Of a stretch of 64,000 nucleotides of DNA, positions 53,254-63,096 are shown one piece after another (positions within the stretch are counted from its first letter, which is position 1; every line of letters begins with the position of its first letter). The stretch lies in the NCBI GenBank assembly GCA_038380435.1, contig JAWZYU010000007.1, positions 23,477,001 through 23,541,000 of the forward strand. The letters run 5' to 3'. This stretch comes from Ryuthela nishihirai. Taxonomy: Eukaryota > Arthropoda > Arachnida > Araneae > Heptathelidae. The notes under the pieces were generated by a model. That model was not told where the DNA came from. It did no database searches and saw only the letters and a program-made list of their open reading frames with translations. Both the position numbers and the translations under genes were made by a program.

Positions 53254-55522
53254 CAGGGACAAATCCAGAAAATGTATTTAGGGGAGGGGGGGGGGGGCAA
53301 TATAAAGGTAGGACTCCTTTTTCAAATTAAGGGACTTCCTACCAAAAAATGGATTTCACAACTTTACTAGGGTTTTGGCCAAAAAATAACCTATTCACAT
53401 CTATTGTTTTTTCTTTTGGACACAAAACAATTTAATAAAATAAGATTACAACATCCATCCCTAGATTTGCTTGGTACATAGGTCTGCAAAATTAACATGT
53501 AAATGAAAACAGTACAAATCGAGACCAACAGCTTATGGGGAAAAAATCCATGTTATTAATAAAACATACATTGAAAGTTTTATTTATACATATTTTTCTC
53601 AAATTTCAGTTCAGCAATAATAATAAACATTAATGTAACACTTTTTGTATCTTATTTATACTGATTCAGATAATCTTAGATTAATTTCTCATAAATACTT
53701 TTTTGGTCATGAAAAATACTCGTCATTAATGTAATGTATACTATCAAATTCGAAGATGAAATTTGAAAGGATATTTATGAACTGAATATAAGTTTTGAAT
53801 TAAGCATTTTTACCAACACTTACTGCTTTATTTGGTAAATTCAGCATTTATATGATATTTTATGAAACAGTCTACTTATGAATCAGCTGCCTTTAGTCTA
53901 TATGATCAGGGCAGTGCTACCAGCAGAATTTTTAAGGGACACAAATTAAAAACTTCCACAGCTGCAGTAAATTTGATTAGAGTATGTATGACCACTTTTT
54001 CAACAGGTGATGTTTCAATTCTTTTAAAAATGACATTAAATATAGCTAAATTAATCATTATTTAAGATTAGACTTGGAGAAAAAGGGCAGCAAAGTCCAA
54101 GTTTGCTCAAGCAGTAAAATAGCTATAGTGCTGACCCTGTATATAATAATCTATATAATAATAGACATAAAAATAAGATAAAACACAGTTTTTACTAGTC
54201 TAGTTTTTACAAATCCAGCCTGAAAGAATTCATTCTAGAAAAGCCAGATCTCACTGCCAATGCAAAATAGGTTTTATTCATTAAGGTGTCATGAGACAGA
54301 TTGTATTACAATAGCAAGAATGCAATTTTTGCGAAAGATTATAACTTGTTACAGATTATGATTTTATATTATAGGAATTGATTATTATCTATTTATTCTT
54401 GAAATAAATTATATCAACTAAAACCATTTAGCAGTAAAGTATTACAGATGTCCTGTAGATATGGAACTCGAAATAGCAAGCTGAAAAAAAAAATAGTTTT
54501 GCCAACCACAAAAAAATCAATATACTGAATCTGGATCATTTCTTCCAACTGTTTTACCAAACACTTTTAGGTTCATAACTAATTATTTTACTAATTTCTA
54601 ATACTCATTAAAAATGTATATTTTTGTTTTTAATCAAGATATTTTCCTGATTCCTTAAAAATTGTTTTTTCAAATCATTAGAAATGTACTAATAAATCAG
54701 CACTTTGAAATCGATTAAGTGCTGATTTGATATTGAATATGTCGAGTTTATTTCATTATTTATCATTAGAAATGTATGTTTTTTTTTAAGTAAAGAAGTT
54801 TTATTGTTGCTCTTTAAAAATATATATTTTCCTAATGCCTCTTCATTAAGTTTGGGTTTGATGTACCTAATCTAAAAGAAAACAAAATAAATACAAATTC
54901 AGATTGGAATCCTATCGATCATATTAATGAAACATGGACATTTTTTAATTATGAGAATTTCAAAACTCCCTCGTTTAAAAGATTTTTTTTTTCCATTTGG
55001 ATACATAGGACAGAGAAGAATCTTATTGATCAGTAGCCAAGCACCCTAAATTCTAGATTGTATATATACTCTGAGATTTTACAGGCCTTCTCATACAATG
55101 GCATGCTCTACTATGACCAAAGTTACTACTGACCACTGCCTCAGTTAGAGCTAACACACAAAGTTTGCCCTGCTGGAACTGCCTAACCACTATGCCAGTT
55201 AAGGTAAATCAAAAGGGAAAAAGTATATTTTTGCTCTGAAAATCCCATTTTGGGAAATCAAATGACCAAAAACATCATGCCTCATGATCGTTTTTTGATG
55301 ATCCTGAGGTATTTTCACCTGTCTGATGAACATTTTGGGCACCCCATAAACTTATACATAATACATTCAATAGATTCATAAATGTGAATCAATTTTTCCC
55401 TATTCTTCTTCAGGCTCAAGGACCTCCCTTTGAGCCTGAAGTTTAATGAGCCCATGAATGTTTAAAGAGCCCTACCTTGTATATTGCCCCCCCACAAACG
55501 ACATTTTCTGGATCTGCCCCTG
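53254..55522. mobile_element. hAT-like element candidate (inverted ends, 2.27 kb)
   Basis: The left end CAGGGACAAATCCAGAAAATG faces the complement of the right end, CAGGGGCAGATCCAGAAAATG. The match continues through a G-run and GGGCAATAT(A)(C)AA(A/G)GTAGG. CAGGG starts are typical of hAT. No clean 8-bp flank duplication was found; instead CCCTAAACA occurs outside both ends in inverted orientation. No transposase motif was recognised, so it is non-autonomous or decayed. A SINE family 3 copy lies inside at 54990-55205. Confidence 0.6.
54990..55205 (-). repeat. SINE family 3, copy 2
   Basis: This is the better-preserved partner of 1075-1252. The reverse complement starts CCTTAACTGGCATAG, TGGTTAGGCAGTTCCAGC, which fits a tRNA-like A-box region. 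A short piece of SINE family 2 (GATCAGTAGCCAAGCACCCTAA) is embedded at about 55028-55049. Confidence 0.55.
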
Positions 55523-55713
55523 CCTGTTTAGGGTACAATCACCCCTCACCCTAGATCTGCCACTGCCACTTGGCAACCAAGATAGTAGTTAATATATACT
55601 ATACTTTAATTAATATATAGTGTATATAGTTCTAAAAGTATTCAAATAATTTATAAATGCAATATTTAAAACAACAGCATACAGTGTTATTTATTTTTTC
55701 CTCTACATTGCAG
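55523..55713 (+). other. para: Intron end before the S6 exon
   Basis: AT-rich sequence ending in a long pyrimidine tract (TTATTTTTTCCTCTACATTGCAG), the acceptor for the S6 exon. Confidence 0.75.
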
Positions 55714-55851
55714 AAAGGAGAACAGCCAGATGATGAAGTTAATATTTACATGTACTTGTATTTTGTATTGTTCATTATTATTGGTTCATTCTTCACTCTG
55801 AACTTGTTCATTGGTGTGATCATTGATAATTTCAACGAGCAGAAGAAAAAG
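55714..55851 (+). CDS. para: Nav1/para exon: domain III S6
   Basis: This exon of 46 codons starts after CTACATTGCAG, phase 0. Residues 1-8 (KGEQPDDE) finish the outer pore. Residues 9-40 ([32 protein letters not shown]) are S6, the inner helix that lines the pore and forms the activation gate. The phenylalanines of GSFFTLNLF, part of the pyrethroid-binding region in insect channels, are unchanged. Residues 41-46 (NEQKKK) begin the III-IV inactivation linker. The expected IFMT-type fast-inactivation motif must be in the next exon, which is outside the window. The exon ends at AAG with an AT-type donor (ATAAGT). NEQKKK is the arthropod-like form of this junction. The 138-nt length matches the equivalent vertebrate exon as I recall it. 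Confidence 0.95.
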
Positions 55852-55857
55852 ATAAGT
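55852..55857 (+). other. para: AT-AC (U2-type, class II) 5' splice site ATAAGT
   Basis: The coding match to Nav1 ends exactly at NEQKKK, and the next bases are ATAAGTATC with no GT at the junction. Vertebrate SCN4A intron 21 and SCN5A intron 25 interrupt the gene at the same codon and are known AT-AC introns spliced by the major spliceosome. The U12 consensus ATATCCTT is absent. The partner AC acceptor lies beyond the window. Confidence 0.8.
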
Positions 55858-56021
55858 ATCTTATTCAGTTACATTTAGTTAAGTATTTATTAATATGTGT
55901 GAAAGCAATAAATGATAAAATTAAAAAACTTTTATGAATCAATTGAAGTAAATAAAAAATGCCACAAATCAATGTATTAATTTTACCAAGTTGTTAAAAT
56001 GATAGATGCCATTAATGATGG
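55858..56021 (+). other. para: Intron, no feature seen
   Basis: AT-rich first part of the AT-AC intron. A weak GT donor (GTATCT at 55856) is discussed under rejected items. Confidence 0.5.
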
Positions 56022-57390
56022 ATGTTGGATCCATTCCATAGAGTTTTGATGTCATTGCTTTGTTGCAGGTAGTTGGATGTTATTTCTCTACCATTATGTT
56101 GTAAATTGTTTTTAGGAGAACCAGATTGCTTCAAATAACAAGTTGTTATTATAAATTGTTAATTGTACGATACAGTAGTTGTGACACAATACAGTAAATG
56201 TACTGGTTAAGCAATTATTACCTCATTTGCCAAAACTCTCACTTCTAAAAATTTTACAACTGTCTCCTACACTTCCTGAAAGTAATTCAGTTAAAAATAT
56301 ACATCTTTCATGGCTTAAGAATTAAAGTGTGGTGTCACGAAGTTTGAATGAAAGTATAAAAACCGGAAAAAATTAGAAATAGAGTATTGTCATATATAAT
56401 CTTATGCTATTGAATGAGGGCTCAACTGGTTGAGCCCCCATTCGATATCATGTAACGTTAGCAGACACTATAAGGTCAACTTTACATAAATTCTAATTGA
56501 CTGTCTCATTAACTATAGATAATAGCATAAAAAACATTAATAGTGAATGACTGCAACAAAGACACCCCCACCAGAGGAGTGTATTTAATTGATATCCCAG
56601 ATCCCAAAAGCATTACTTTTAATAATAATAACTTTTAAATAAAAATAATTATATCAGCAAAATGTATAGACAACTAGAAAAAAGGTTAGAAAAATGCAAA
56701 ACTGGTCTTAAAAATCAACTGATAGTATCATACTGACTCAAACTATAATAATGCATTTGAAATAATTAGTTGAAAAAAATTGTTGTCCTGAGTGGAAACC
56801 AAACCATGCCTCCCAGAAGCATGACCACTGGCACCTCCTACTAAAACCAATTGAATTGCCTCAAAAATATTCTAATTTATGCCAACAAATCTTATGTAAT
56901 AAGACCTTATACCCTTACCTCCAACTTGGTATCTCTTGCTACATTGAGCACATCTGAGCCCAGGGAACACTAACAGACTGCCTCTCCATTAAATTAAAAA
57001 TCAAAATCATCTAACTTATCTGACTGAGGAAGCCATTGGTCAATGGGGAAACACATTGCAGGAATGCATTTTACCATTTGATTTTAAATTGTACATTATT
57101 TTAATGTATTACATTGCTGCATGCTGATGTTCTCAAGAAATATTTTGAAGTGGGAGTTTTAGCAAATTAGGTAAAAAGTACCTAGTATATTGAGCCATGA
57201 TAGCACAGGTGTAAAGGAATTTCACAACTATTGTATTGTACCATGACAACTTGCAATAACAACCTGTTATTTGAAGCAAACTGATTCTCCAGAAAACAAC
57301 TTACAACAATGACAGAGGACTAACATCAAGCTATCTTCAACACAGTGACAAAGAAATAGCATCAAAACTCCACAGAAAGGATCCAACAGC
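56022..57390. repeat. Long inverted repeat (arms ~240 bp, spacer ~0.9 kb)
   Basis: The left arm (56022-56255) and the reverse complement of the right arm (57140-57390) share TGTTGGATCC, GAGTTTTGATG, TTGCTTCAAATAACA(A/G)GTTGTTATT, GTTGT(A)A(A/G)(A/T)TTGTT, AGTTGTGA and AAAACT(C)(T/C)CACTTC. A separate hairpin (GAATGAGGGCTCAA facing TTGAGCCCCCATTC) is at 56414-56445. This resembles a non-autonomous foldback transposon. A tRNA-like segment at 56795-56835 (minus) may be a SINE scrap. Target duplications were not resolved. Confidence 0.6.
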
Positions 57391-59626
57391 TCTTATCAAC
57401 AGTTACAAAAATAATGGAGATTGCCTCTATTGCCTGCAATGGGGTTGTTCAATCAATGGAGTGTGCCAGCCACCTGTACAAGAAACTTAGGGTAAAGGAA
57501 CTATAAATTTGAACTTGCTACCTCATAAGTTAACATCAAATCAATGGCATGTAGCCTTTAAGTCAATGTAAAGAGAACTATAATGCTAATAATTCACATT
57601 GTGTAAGCCTGCCAATTTGTTGTTGGCAAATTCTGAACCTTAATGCATCATATCAGTGCAAACTTCCAGTTTAATTAATGCAATTTGAGAACGTTTTAGT
57701 TTCTAATTACATACAGTGAATTTTCTGGTAACTAAAATTAATTAAGTCAATATCACTGTGCTGTTATATAATTTTAATCTAATATCTTCTGATATTTGGC
57801 CTAAAACATATTCAAGTGTAAAAATGTTATGATCTAGTCTGTTTCATTATTAAAGTATTTTCTTTAAAAAGGGGCACTCACAAAATATATATATGTATAT
57901 ATTTTTCAATTCTCTTATTGGTACACTGAAATTTGGCTTATTCTCTCTTTAACATAAACCTTTTAACTAAAGTCTTTACACTATAGCATGCCTTTAGCCA
58001 TTCCATTGTCACTGTTCTTTGCTTATATACAAGAGTGTTATTCACAAATAAATAAGAAATCTTTAGTACTGATTTAAGTTCGCACAGATCAGTTTCCAAA
58101 AAAAAAACCCTTTTTTAAAGATACAAGTGACTTGACTGGTACATGATAATCAGTTCATTTTAGTATTGTGGCATGTATTCACTTGATAAGGTTTACCAGT
58201 TACTTAGGTCTTCCTTTTACAGTGCTCTAGAAATTAATTTCTTTAACTGGCCATTGTTAAAATATTCTCCTCTGGTGTGAATGGAGTGTGTTTATTTACA
58301 TTTTTTTTAATTATTTAAAACAAAAACAATCAAAATACTTAGCTTAAAGTTTTATTTACAATTTTATCATATAAATTTAACATTTCAAACTTCATTTCTG
58401 TAATAAGTTAATCTTGATCTATCTAATCTTGATAATTAATTTTGAGAATAGTCAATAAATATTTAAATTTTTCTCTTAAGCTGGTTCTAAACAAACTTGA
58501 AGTCGAATCCTAGCAGTCATTTATTTTTCTGTTATATGTAAAATTTATGTTTGATATAGGAGCCATAGAAGTCTTTTTTGAATCAGAGTCCAGTCAGACA
58601 GGTGATTCATACCTGGTACCAGTCACTATTTTGCTTATTTTTTGTCAGAATGATTTTTGAATTTAACATTGTTTTAGGAATGAATGCAATATTTCAATAC
58701 TGTGGAAAAGATTCCAATTGTAAATGATTTTAATGTGTTGTAATATGCAGATATGTGCATAGTATATTATCATAAAAACAGTTTTAACTAATACACTCCC
58801 TAGACAAAATAATAGAGATTCTATGTGTTATGCCAATGGAAAGCCAAATTCAACGCTCTAGACTTTCTAAAATATTATTTTCATGAGAAAAATGAGAATA
58901 AAAGATGTAAATCAAATACAACTGAAATGGAATTTAATCAATGCTCAGTATATATTTAAAAGGTCAGAATATTAAATTTTTAAGTGATGTTTTGTGGTCC
59001 CAAATTTGCTTATTTGCAAAACATTGTATAATGTAAAAAAAAAAGTGATTGATTGCACTTGCGCAATAATGATTTAATGTTTACTAGTCTCATAGCGACT
59101 AGAAATGAACAAAACTTATGGTATGGTAAAGTTAATGAATTTGAAAAACAATATAATAAAAACTATCAAAATTTTACAATAAAAAAAGTTTATCACCTTT
59201 ACAATGTTTTTTCCTCAATTTTCAATTTTACAAGGAATATTTTGGAAAGTACACATCCTTGCTTTTTTTTTGGGGAAAAAAAAGTAATAAAATTAAAACT
59301 AAGTCAGGAAACAAATATTGAATCAAATAGGTAAAGTATAAACTTTCAGGTATGCATTCCTTAAATTTTGAAACTTCAAAATTGAGTTTCTGATATGCTG
59401 CCTAATTTCTAAAAATTGTTCAGTTTACAACTTATTTGAAAAAAAAATCCAGTCACTAGCTATGAAAAGAATAAACTGTGACCATACTAATTAATAATTA
59501 CTTTAATAATGTAAAAATGCCATGAACTTCACTTATGGTAAGACTAGTGGTGTCATGTAATTCTAAAAATCTACACATGCAAAATGTATGATAAAGGAAA
59601 AAACGTGGCACTTCCAATACAAGGAG
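57391..59626 (+). other. Intron, no recognised feature
   Basis: AT-rich sequence. A 93-codon open frame (59053-59334) is AT-driven and matches nothing known to me. Confidence 0.5.
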
Positions 59627-59671
59627 TCTAGTCAGTGATAACATAGTGAGCGTATGTTATCACTGACTAGA
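59627..59671. repeat. Perfect 19-bp hairpin
   Basis: TCTAGTCAGTGATAACATA (59627-59645) and TATGTTATCACTGACTAGA (59653-59671) are exact complements with a 7-nt loop GTGAGCG. Function unknown. Confidence 0.9.
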
Positions 59672-60349
59672 AGATACTAGAAACGTTATGGCTGCATTCT
59701 TAGTGGCAGTGCTAAATTTGGGGGGTAATGCCCCCTTGAGAATGCTAGCAACCCTGATGGAGGAGGAAAATTATTAAATATATATCCGATATTTATCAAT
59801 ATATCTTTTAAAGACAACTAAATTGGAAGGTATATCTTAAAACTGGAATGGTGATTCAGTCTCTTTCCTCCTCCCCTTTAATTTTTTCTACATCTGGCCC
59901 TGCTTAATGGTAGTGGAGGCTGAAAATATCATATTCTGATTCCTGGGACTGCAAAACAAAATATAATGGCTAATTGCAGTACTGTACAAAGTTGATATTA
60001 ATCCTATCCTGCCTTAATATTACATTGTTAAATCTTATGAATAAATTACATCAATTCTGTGATTCACAGAAAACATATTATAGCCAAAAAAGGTGGGGTA
60101 CATCTTCTTATTCCCCTATTAATATCTCATCAGTACAGAAAATCTAATCTTGATCACCAACAAAAAAAAGCAGAAATGTGGTCTGCCACTACAAATTCAT
60201 CTAACATACATTCAATGTGAAGCTATTTTCAAAATACAAAAAACTGGTATGTAGTTCTCCACTGTAAATCCACTAACATATAATGATTTATGATCTAGCT
60301 GAAATAAAAATATGATTAGATACCTCCCCCTCCCAAAAGAGATGTGAGT
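59672..60349 (+). other. Intron, possible hAT-like scrap
   Basis: Sequence around 59710-59905 has G-rich and C-rich ends (TTTGGGGGGTAATGCCCCC and CATCTGGCCCTG), resembling worn hAT ends. No pair could be confirmed. The rest is AT-rich intron. Confidence 0.4.
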
Positions 60350-61250
60350 GACACATTATTAATTAAATAATCAATCAGTAGTAAATACACAGCATTACCT
60401 GTTGACATAAAAATTAACAAATACTTACAAGTTAAAAATGAGTTTTTCTGAATCATGGGACTCAAACTCATGTCTCCCCAAATTCATGCCAGAGTGTTCT
60501 AACTACTAAACTAGCACCAGCTCCATCATTTATCCACTAATGTGACTTATAAATCTTCCTAAACTTGTAACCCATGGCACCCTCTATGATTGGGGAAACT
60601 AACTTCTTTTTCCAGCGTTGCTCTAAATAAGATGTAAATAAAAGTCACTTACACTAAAGTGTTTCAATAGTAAATATTCAGAATTACCTGTTGACATAAT
60701 GCTTTAGCATGAGTGACTTTCTTGTTTACATCTTATTCAGAGCAACATTCGAAAAAGAAGTTGCCTTGTTGAAATAGATGGCACCATGGTTAAAGAATTC
60801 AGGAAGATTTCTGTCATGTTAGTGGATAAATGATGAAGCTTATGCTAGTTTATTGGTTAGAACATTCTGGCATGAATCTGGAGAGATGTGGGTTCAAGTC
60901 CTGTGCATGGGCAAAACTCATTTTTTCAGCATAAGTATTTATTGATTTCTATATCAGTAGGTAACTTTGCGTACTTATTATTGATTGATTATTTCATTAA
61001 TAACATTTTAGTGTCAGTGACTTTCTTATTTACATCTCATTCAGAGTAGTATTGGAAAAAGAAGTTGCCTTCCCCGATCATATATGGTATGACAGGCACC
61101 AAGTTTGTGAAAATTTATAAGTCATGTTAGTGGATAGATGACAGAGCCAATGCTAGTTTAGTGCTTTGAACACTCTGGCATGGATCTGTAGAGACATGAG
61201 TTCAAGTTCTGCATTTCAGCAAAACTCATTTTTTGCACATAAAACTTAAT
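60350..61250. repeat. Cluster of three SINE family 4 copies (minus, plus, plus)
   Basis: The unit has a tRNA-like head: GCTAGTTTA-TGGTTAGAACA (A box region) and GGTTCAAGTCCTG (B box), followed by AAAACTCATTTTT. The body contains TTACATCT(T/C)ATTCAGAG and GAAAAAGAAGTTGCC. The copies lie at about 60360-60650 (minus), 60660-60960 (plus) and 61000-61250 (plus). The first two face each other and form a large inverted repeat. LINE copy D starts within a few bases of the third. Confidence 0.7.
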
Positions 61251-63062
61251 ATACGTGTAAAGGATCAGTTAGCTGCTGATAAGAATCTTTGGCTTGATGA
61301 CTTGGCTGACAAAGCCGAGGAAGCAGTTAAACAGCACAGCAGCAGAGAGCTGTACCAGATAGTTAATGTTTTGTTTGGTAGAAAACGAACAGGTATACAG
61401 GGATTGAAGGATAAACAAGGTAAGGTTACAGAAGGTGAGGATTCTGTCATGGCTAGGTGGGCTGAGTATTTCAGTGATGTTCTAAACAATGTGGTTAGTT
61501 CTACTCCCATTGTTTGCAATGATGATAGATGCATTGGTGGCTTTAATTTTGACCCTATAACACAATCTGAAGTTAGTTTGGCTATTTCTAAACTTAAACT
61601 TCATAAATTCCCAGGGGTAGATGAAATTACTACAGAAATGCTTAGAGCTGGGAATGTTTCGGTTACCACTTGGATGACTGAAATTTTGAATATCTTTTAT
61701 GATAAAGGCATGGTTCCTAAGGATTTTACCAGAGCTATTGTTATCCCTATTTTCAAAAAAGGTGATCGCAGTTCTTGTGATAACTATAGGGGTATCAGCC
61801 TACTCTCTGTTCCAGGTAAAGTTCTTTCCATGATTGTGCTTAATATAATTAAGAATCTGGTTGACAGTCAATTGCGTGATGAGCAATGTGGATTCAGAAG
61901 TGGTAGGGGATGTGTGGATCAGATATTTTCACTTAGGCAGATTCTTGAGAAATGTTTAGAGTTTCAGAAACCTTTGGTTGCTAGCTTTGTTGATTTCAAA
62001 AAGGCTTTCGACTCTGTTGATCGTCATAATTTGTGGTTGATTGTGAGATCATATGGTATACCAGACAAGTTAGTTAACATAATGAAAGCTCTCTATCATA
62101 ACACCGAGTCATGTGTGAGAGTTGGTAAGGCTTGTAGCAATTGGTTTAGCATTACTTCTGGTGTTCGACAAGGGTGCATTTTGTCTCCTTTTCTCTTTAG
62201 CTTGGTTATTGATTATGTTATGCGAAATTCACTTCAAGGGAAAGATTTTGGCCTTAAATGGACTGGAGATACGGAAATTTCTGATTTAGATTATGCTGAT
62301 GATTTAGCCCTTTTGGCAAATGATGTTGATGAGATGAACTCTTTCATTCGAGCTGTTGATGAGACTGGTAGTAGAGTAGGTTTGGTTATAAACAGAGAGA
62401 AAACTAAAGTGATAAAAATTTGTCAGGCAGGCTGTGATTCAGTTAATCTGAATGGTTGCAGTCTTGAGCAGGTGTCACAGTTTAATTACCTTGGGAGCTA
62501 TGTAACAGATACTGGTGATGTGCAGCATGAGATTAACAGACAAATAGGGATTGCTTCCGGGACTTTTAAGAATCTATGTAGAGTGTGGAGAAATAGGCAT
62601 ATACACCTAAAGACTAAAATTAGACTGTATAATAGTTTGGTTCTTTCTAGGGTTAGTTATGGTAGTGAAACTTGGACACTTTGTAAACAAGATAACAGGA
62701 AGCTAGATGCTTTTGATTCCAGATGCTTACACAGTATCTTGGGCATTAAGTGGTTCAACTTTGTAACTAATGATGAGGTTAGGCAAAGATGTTTGCAACC
62801 TCCTTTAAGCAGAATATTGTGCAGAGAGAGACTCCGTTGGTTTGGCCATGTTGCCCATATGGATAATTATAGATTGGCGAATAGGGTTATGAACAGTGTG
62901 GCTAAAGGCTTCAGAAAGAGGGGGAGACCTAGGATGTGGTGGGCAAACAATGTCAAACAGGACCTTATTAGTATTGGTGTGCAGTGGCCAGATGCAGTAG
63001 ATGTAGCTCAGGACAGACTTGCTCGGAGAACTAAATTGCACGGTCTGGTTGGACCTCCGTAG
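61233..63062 (+). CDS. RTE-type LINE reverse transcriptase ORF, open but 5'-truncated (609 codons)
   Basis: The first eight or so codons are host or SINE flank, so the given start is not natural. The LINE part begins VKDQLAADKNLWLDD. RT motifs are in order: YRGISLLSVPGKVLS, EQCGFRSGRGCVDQIF, VDFKKAFDSVD, GVRQGCILSPFLFSL and LDYADDLALLA with the YADD catalytic pair intact. The C-terminus has LRWFGHVAHM and GFRKRGRPRMWWAN, followed by LVGPP-stop. There is no endonuclease domain, so it cannot transpose alone. No stops or frameshifts have accumulated, unlike copies B, C and E. Confidence 0.88.
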   Translation: MHIKLNIRVKDQLAADKNLWLDDLADKAEEAVKQHSSRELYQIVNVLFGRKRTGIQGLKDKQGKVTEGEDSVMARWAEYFSDVLNNVVSSTPIVCNDDRCIGGFNFDPITQSEVSLAISKLKLHKFPGVDEITTEMLRAGNVSVTTWMTEILNIFYDKGMVPKDFTRAIVIPIFKKGDRSSCDNYRGISLLSVPGKVLSMIVLNIIKNLVDSQLRDEQCGFRSGRGCVDQIFSLRQILEKCLEFQKPLVASFVDFKKAFDSVDRHNLWLIVRSYGIPDKLVNIMKALYHNTESCVRVGKACSNWFSITSGVRQGCILSPFLFSLVIDYVMRNSLQGKDFGLKWTGDTEISDLDYADDLALLANDVDEMNSFIRAVDETGSRVGLVINREKTKVIKICQAGCDSVNLNGCSLEQVSQFNYLGSYVTDTGDVQHEINRQIGIASGTFKNLCRVWRNRHIHLKTKIRLYNSLVLSRVSYGSETWTLCKQDNRKLDAFDSRCLHSILGIKWFNFVTNDEVRQRCLQPPLSRILCRERLRWFGHVAHMDNYRLANRVMNSVAKGFRKRGRPRMWWANNVKQDLISIGVQWPDAVDVAQDRLARRTKLHGLVGPP

Positions 63063-63096
63063 CCCAGGGCTCCTTGAGGATGATGATGATGATGTT
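61255..63096 (+). mobile_element. RTE-type LINE copy D, 5'-truncated, young
   Basis: It begins at TGTAAAGGATCAGTTAGCTGC in the linker between endonuclease and RT. It continues uninterrupted to GGACCTCCGTAGCCC, then a GATGATGATGATGATG tail. It abuts SINE family 4 on the left. The sequence is close to copies A and C throughout. The 5' truncation is typical of incomplete target-primed reverse transcription. Confidence 0.9.

Noticed and set aside
53862..54065. hAT transposase fragment inside 53254-55522
   Set aside because: The short frame shows no hAT dimerisation or catalytic motif.
55856..55861. GTATCT as a conventional GT donor for the S6 exon
   Set aside because: It would add ATA A to the exon in phase 1, away from the conserved codon boundary, and is a weak donor. 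The ATAAGT immediately after NEQKKK fits the known AT-AC position better. cDNA would decide.
59053..59334. 93-codon open frame in the last intron
   Set aside because: Lys/Asn/Ile-rich composition driven by AT content; no family resemblance and not the III-IV linker exon.
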